Shown piece by piece: positions 62,001 through 64,000 of a DNA stretch of 64,000 nt (within the stretch, counting starts at the first letter, position 1; every line of letters begins with the position of its first letter). This stretch comes from CAWALV01 sp963782965 (GTDB taxonomy: Bacteria > Actinomycetota > Actinomycetes > Acidothermales > Acidothermaceae), in contig CAWALV010000006.1 of the NCBI GenBank assembly GCA_963782965.1, positions 1,178,001-1,242,000 on the forward strand, read 5' to 3'. A program made the translations under genes and the position numbers. The notes beneath the pieces were generated by a model. That model did no database searches, had not been told where the DNA came from, and saw nothing but the letters and a program-made list of their open reading frames with translations.

Positions 62001-62436
62001 GCGGGCACCGGTGCTGCCCTCGATGACCGACGTCGAGACCACCGTGGCCGATCTGTGGGCGACAGCGATCACCACCGACGGATACCCCACCCGCCACGCA
62101 CGTGACCGACTCGACGCGATGGGGGTGCTCACGGCCGCGGCGCTCAAGACGGCGGAGCCCGGACGACGGGTGCTGGTCGGTGGTGTCGTCACCCACTGGC
62201 AACGCCCGGCGACGGCGGGGGGAACCACTTTCCTCAACCTCGAGGACGAGACCGGCATGATCAACATCGTGTGCTCGAAGGGTGCCTGGCTGCGATATCG
62301 CCGGGTCGCCCGCACTGCTGCGGCGTTACTTGTGCGCGGGCGGCTCGAACGCGAACAGGGCGTGGTCAACGTCGTCGCGGAACACTTCGAGCGGTTGCCG
62401 CTCGGGGTCAAGAAGTCTTCACGCGACTTCTGTTGA
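59077..62436 (+). CDS. dnaE2: DnaE2, error-prone DNA polymerase III alpha subunit
   Basis: DnaE2 is the translesion polymerase of the SOS mutasome. The 1119-residue protein has an N-terminal PHP domain (AELHCHSNFSFLDGAS), the C-family active-site motif PDIDLDIESGRREE preceded by GRGSAANSAVCYAL, QVMQMAIDVAGLSPSESDQL in the thumb, and a C-terminal OB-fold part (FLNLEDETGMINIVC). Typical DnaE2 length is about 1050-1110, so it is complete. Start GTG 59077 (GWGNPPIPWSELER) resembles the family N-terminus. It is downstream of the hairpin. Confidence 0.95.
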   Translation: MGWGNPPIPWSELERRLAGRAKPGGYAGVDSRVREEGDGQQGDGGDSPAWSRKRQPYEPVERPPAPADAVPYAELHCHSNFSFLDGASEPEELAEEAARLGLEALAITDHDGFYGVVRFAEAAAELGVPTVFGAELSLHLRTPQNGIADPEGEHLLVLARDLEGYRRLAMAISDAQLAGKEKGRPIYDLSALAGAHDGHWVVLTGCRKGNVPKALATQGSGAAGEALDRLVEMFGDDNVLVELTDYGDPLDSTRNDMLYELAAQRGLDVVATTNAHYARPERGRLATALAAVRARRGLDDMDGWLPAATTAYLRSGAEMARRFARYPGAVERTVEIGKECAFDLRLVAPRLPDFPVPPGHTEMSFLRELTMKGALAKYGPPHAERQPGAYRQLEHELDVIEKLDFPGYFLIVWEIVEFCRSSDILCQGRGSAANSAVCYALGITKADPVFFKLLFERFLAPERDGPPDIDLDIESGRREEVIQHVYARYGRTRTAQVANVISYRPKSAVRDMAKALGYSAGQQDAWSKQLDRWGSVVTQPAAGGAPGSPDHDVPPDVVELAEQVLRFPRHLGIHSGGMVICDRPVTQVCPVEWARMENRTVLQWDKDDCARTGLVKFDLLGLGMLSAIHGCFDVIRDNYGVELTLDTIPREDPAVYDMLCAADSVGVFQVESRAQMATLPRLKPREFYDLVTEVAIIRPGPIQGGSVHPFIRRRNGLEPVTYAHPLLKNSLERTYGVPLFQEQVMQMAIDVAGLSPSESDQLRQAMSSKRSTARMERMRAKMYAGMAERGITGAVADEIYEKLTAFAHFGFPESHSISFAYLVYASSWLKLRYPAAFCAALLNAQPMGFYSPQSLVADARRHGVQVRRPDINASAAGATLEVSGPDAAGERAVRLGLRSVRSIGEPIAERIAAGRPYADMADLVHRTGLSAAQVEALATADAFACFGLSRREALWAAGAAAQVTAGRLEGVVLGARAPVLPSMTDVETTVADLWATAITTDGYPTRHARDRLDAMGVLTAAALKTAEPGRRVLVGGVVTHWQRPATAGGTTFLNLEDETGMINIVCSKGAWLRYRRVARTAAALLVRGRLEREQGVVNVVAEHFERLPLGVKKSSRDFC

Positions 62437-62464
62437 CCCGTTCTGTTGACCCGTTCTGTTGACG
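62428..62464 (+). repeat. 13-base tandem repeat spanning the dnaE2 stop
   Basis: TTCTGTTGACCCG is present twice and then partly a third time (TTCTGTTGACG), starting at the last codons of dnaE2. The stop TGA of dnaE2 lies inside the first unit. Confidence 0.85.
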
Positions 62465-62479
62465 AGCCGGAAAAGCTGC

Positions 62480-62508
62480 TTGACGCCTTGGCGATGCGCG
62501 CTTAGTGT
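62480..62508 (+). promoter_or_regulatory. Promoter-like -35/-10 for the HEPN-domain gene
   Basis: TTGACG and TAGTGT are 17 bases apart (62480-62485 and 62503-62508). They lie immediately before the LexA-type dyad, which would overlap the expected transcription start. The match to vegetative promoter consensus is reasonable but not tested. Confidence 0.55.
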
Positions 62509-62542
62509 TACCCCGTTCGAACATACGTTCGAACGGGGTAAC
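62507..62542 (+). promoter_or_regulatory. Perfect 36-bp dyad containing a SOS box
   Basis: Two 16-base arms (GTTACCCCGTTCGAAC and GTTCGAACGGGGTAAC) are exact inverses with ATAC between. The core TCGAACATACGTTCGA is a SOS box (62517-62532). Symmetry extends 10 bases beyond the box on each side, which is more than LexA needs. It is about 190 bases before the HEPN gene. Confidence 0.9.
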
Positions 62543-62731
62543 AGCTTCGGCGGCCGATCCGAGTGGGGTCTCGTTCGGCCGCCGAGCCTGATCCCGGGGC
62601 CGACGCCCCGGGGGTCATTCGTTGCCCGGGCCACGGTCCTCGACCCGCCGTGGTCCGGGCACCGCATGGCGGTACGCGTTGACCGAAGCAAACGCCCGAG
62701 GGGAAGGTCCCGAGGGAAGGAGCGGCACATC

Positions 62732-63229
62732 ATGTCGACAACCGTGCTTGCAGACCGCGCACCGTCACCGCCGCTGTCACCGCCACCGCCACCGCCGCTG
62801 TCACCGTCACCGTCACCGCGCCGACCGTCGGCACCGGTGCCTGCCGCATCTCAACTCCTCACTGCCGCGCGACGTGGTCTTCAAGAGGCAGCACTCGCGA
62901 CTCGCCCCACCGAGAAATACGCCGCCGCCCATCTCGCCGCTCTACGGTGTGCCGCGGCCGTGCTCGCCGTCAAAGCGCGGCCTGGCCTGGCCGCGCGCCG
63001 CGGCCGGCGCGTGCGCAACGCATGGGTCCTGCTGGCCGACGCCGCGCCCGAACTCCACGAGTGGGCTGCGTTCTTCGCCACCGGGGCGACCAAGCGAGCC
63101 GCCGCCGAGGCGGGGCTCGAAAGCATCGTCAGTTGCCGTGAAGCCGACAACCTCGTCCGCGACGTCGAGACGTTTCTCGCTCTCGTGGCGACGACGATCG
63201 GCGAGTACCACCAACCGGCCCTGCACTGA
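62732..63229 (+). CDS. SAV_6107-family HEPN domain protein, SOS-linked
   Basis: The 165-residue protein starts at ATG 62732 (GAAGGAG upstream). After about 45 Ser/Pro/Ala-rich residues, the HEPN region begins with LLTAARRGLQEAALATRPTE, continues through AAHLAALRCAAAVL and ends LVRDVETFLALVATTIGEYH. This is the SAV_6107 family, often found near dnaE genes. HEPN proteins often act as RNases or nucleic-acid partners, but the usual R-x4-6-H active site is not clear here. The SOS box suggests it is made upon DNA damage. Confidence 0.87.
   Translation: MSTTVLADRAPSPPLSPPPPPPLSPSPSPRRPSAPVPAASQLLTAARRGLQEAALATRPTEKYAAAHLAALRCAAAVLAVKARPGLAARRGRRVRNAWVLLADAAPELHEWAAFFATGATKRAAAEAGLESIVSCREADNLVRDVETFLALVATTIGEYHQPALH
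62760..62820 (+). repeat. Short tandem CCGTCACCGCCGCTG-like repeats in the HEPN gene
   Basis: Runs of CCGCCA/CCGTCA/CCGCTG encode the Pro/Ser-rich segment at residues 11-30 of the HEPN protein. All units are multiples of three bases, so length variation keeps the frame. Confidence 0.75.
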
Positions 63230-63579
63230 TCTGGCGTCGCATTCGACCGGTTCCGACATTCGTCGCAGGCTAGGGTCACAAGGCCCCTTCGCGCCGAGTC
63301 GAAAGCCTCTGACCCCGCCGTCGCCGCGGCGCAAGAGTCGTCGCCGTGAAGGCGCGGTGGGCCTACCGCCAGCCGAGTTCGTCCAGGTTCTCTCGCCGGT
63401 CCTCGGCTCTGCCTCAGCACTCCCAACACGCGAAGCTGCCGACGCAGCACCTGCTCGCCGCCTGTTCACCGCCTCCCACACTGACCACCGCTCGTGCTCG
63501 CACGGTCGGGTCGCTCGTCAGTGTGCGGCGGCTCTCGACCGCGTCAATGGCGTCGCGGTCTACCTGAGGAGATTCGAGG
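63230..63579 (+). other. 350-base intergenic region before the aldehyde dehydrogenase gene
   Basis: I find no credible gene here. The DNA is G+C-rich with a possible TAGGGT -10 element near 63271 preceded by TTCCGA, which may serve the downstream gene. Short open frames through it (for example 63346-63567) lack conservation or a ribosome binding site. No hairpin of note was seen. Confidence 0.55.
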
Positions 63580-64000
63580 ATGACCATTTATGCAGAGCCC
63601 GGGCACCGGGACAGTCTGGTTCACGTCAACCCCCGCTACGAGAACTTCATCGGCGGGAAGTGGGTCGCACCGACCGGCGGTCGCTACACGACCAACCTCG
63701 CGCCGGCCACGGCACAGCCGATCTGCGAAGTCCCGGCCTCGACAGCAGAAGACGTCGAGCTGGCCCTCGACGCCGCACACGCAGCCAAGAAGGAGTGGGC
63801 GGAGGCTTCGCCGGCTCAGCGCGCCCAGGTGCTGAACGCGGTCGCCGACGCGATCGACGCCCACCGCGAAGAACTCGCGGTGACCGAGAGCTGGGAGAAC
63901 GGCAAGCCGGTGCGGGAGACCCTCGCCGCCGACGTCCCGCTGGCTGCTGATCACTTCCGTTACTTCGCAGCGGCGATCCGCTCGGAGGAGGGTTCGATCA
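63580..64000 (+). CDS. Aldehyde dehydrogenase (NAD-dependent), 5' part, cut by window edge
   Basis: The product begins MTIYAEPGHRDSLVHVNPRY, then NFIGGKWVAPTGGRYTTN and AADVPLAADHFRYFAAAIRS, the N-terminal pattern of the ALDH superfamily. Only about 140 residues are in the window; the catalytic Cys and Glu lie beyond position 64000. Substrate cannot be told. ATG 63580 follows GAGGA. It resembles the AldA/AldB-type acetaldehyde dehydrogenases of actinobacteria. Confidence 0.9.
   Translation, partial: MTIYAEPGHRDSLVHVNPRYENFIGGKWVAPTGGRYTTNLAPATAQPICEVPASTAEDVELALDAAHAAKKEWAEASPAQRAQVLNAVADAIDAHREELAVTESWENGKPVRETLAADVPLAADHFRYFAAAIRSEEGSI

Overview
The window is chromosomal DNA of a high-GC Gram-positive bacterium (Actinomycetota). 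The evidence is the G+C-rich coding, frequent GTG starts, the phosphatidylinositol mannosyltransferase PimB, the actinobacterial qcrCAB/ctaCDFE respiratory chain, the ImuA'-ImuB-DnaE2 mutasome and a SOS box of the type TCGAAC-N4-GTTCGA. Much of the order (DUF3043 gene, erpA, adenosine kinase, ctaC, qcrBAC, ctaE, trpD, DEDD exonuclease, nlpC, pimB, fadD, plsC, aroG, pknL, Rv2175c-like, metF) follows the Mycobacterium tuberculosis Rv2172-Rv2207 region as I remember it. The lineage is not mycobacterial (Tad pilus genes, PASTA-bearing PknL, ECF operon). A Frankiales/Jatrophihabitans-like relative is a guess only. I see no rRNA, tRNA, CRISPR array, phage or insertion sequence.

Layout. (1) 1-6.85 kb, minus strand: a cobalamin riboswitch heads a tightly coupled operon of a secreted alpha/alpha-toroid (prenyltransferase-repeat) protein, an SCO2322-family exported protein, an ECF transporter (T, fused A-A, S) and cobU-cobT. 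It looks like a B12 capture, uptake and salvage module. (2) 7-10.6 kb: a DUF3043 membrane protein, then an envelope-stress cluster pspA (fused to pspAA)-htpX-pspAB. (3) 10.7-19.6 kb: erpA, adenosine kinase and the cytochrome bc1-aa3 supercomplex. (4) 19.8-27.7 kb: a receiver-like protein, trpD, a RAM-domain protein, a DEDDh/GIY-YIG nuclease, a c-di-AMP riboswitch with an NlpC/P60 hydrolase, pimB and a UPF0104 flippase-like protein. (5) 27.8-36.1 kb, minus: a Tad pilus operon (cpaB, cpaE, cpaF, tadB, tadC) running into a NarL-type sensor kinase and regulator, then a Flp pilin; TadE/TadG-like genes sit at 40-41.8 kb on the other strand. (6) 36.3-47.7 kb: fadD, a zinc-ribbon protein, ROK glucokinase, esterase, plsC, a phosphofructokinase with a pyrophosphate-user signature, and class II DAHP synthase. 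(7) 47.7-54.9 kb: endonuclease IV, a PASTA Ser/Thr kinase, a TPP-riboswitch thiOSG operon, an Rv2175c-like protein, thiE and metF. (8) 54.9-64 kb: a SIMPL protein, DUF5302, YbaK, and an SOS region (imuA', imuB, dnaE2 and a HEPN-domain gene with its own SOS box), ending in a truncated aldehyde dehydrogenase.

Two genes, cobT (near 75) and aroG (near 46475), carry what looks like a single extra base that splits a conserved protein across two frames. Two others (the ECF S component and DUF3043) run open far past their expected ends. These may be assembly errors and should be kept in mind when using the coordinates. The most rewarding places for follow-up are the riboswitch-controlled B12 module, the SOS-controlled HEPN gene with its 36-bp perfect dyad, and the 16-bp perfect hairpin between imuB and dnaE2.
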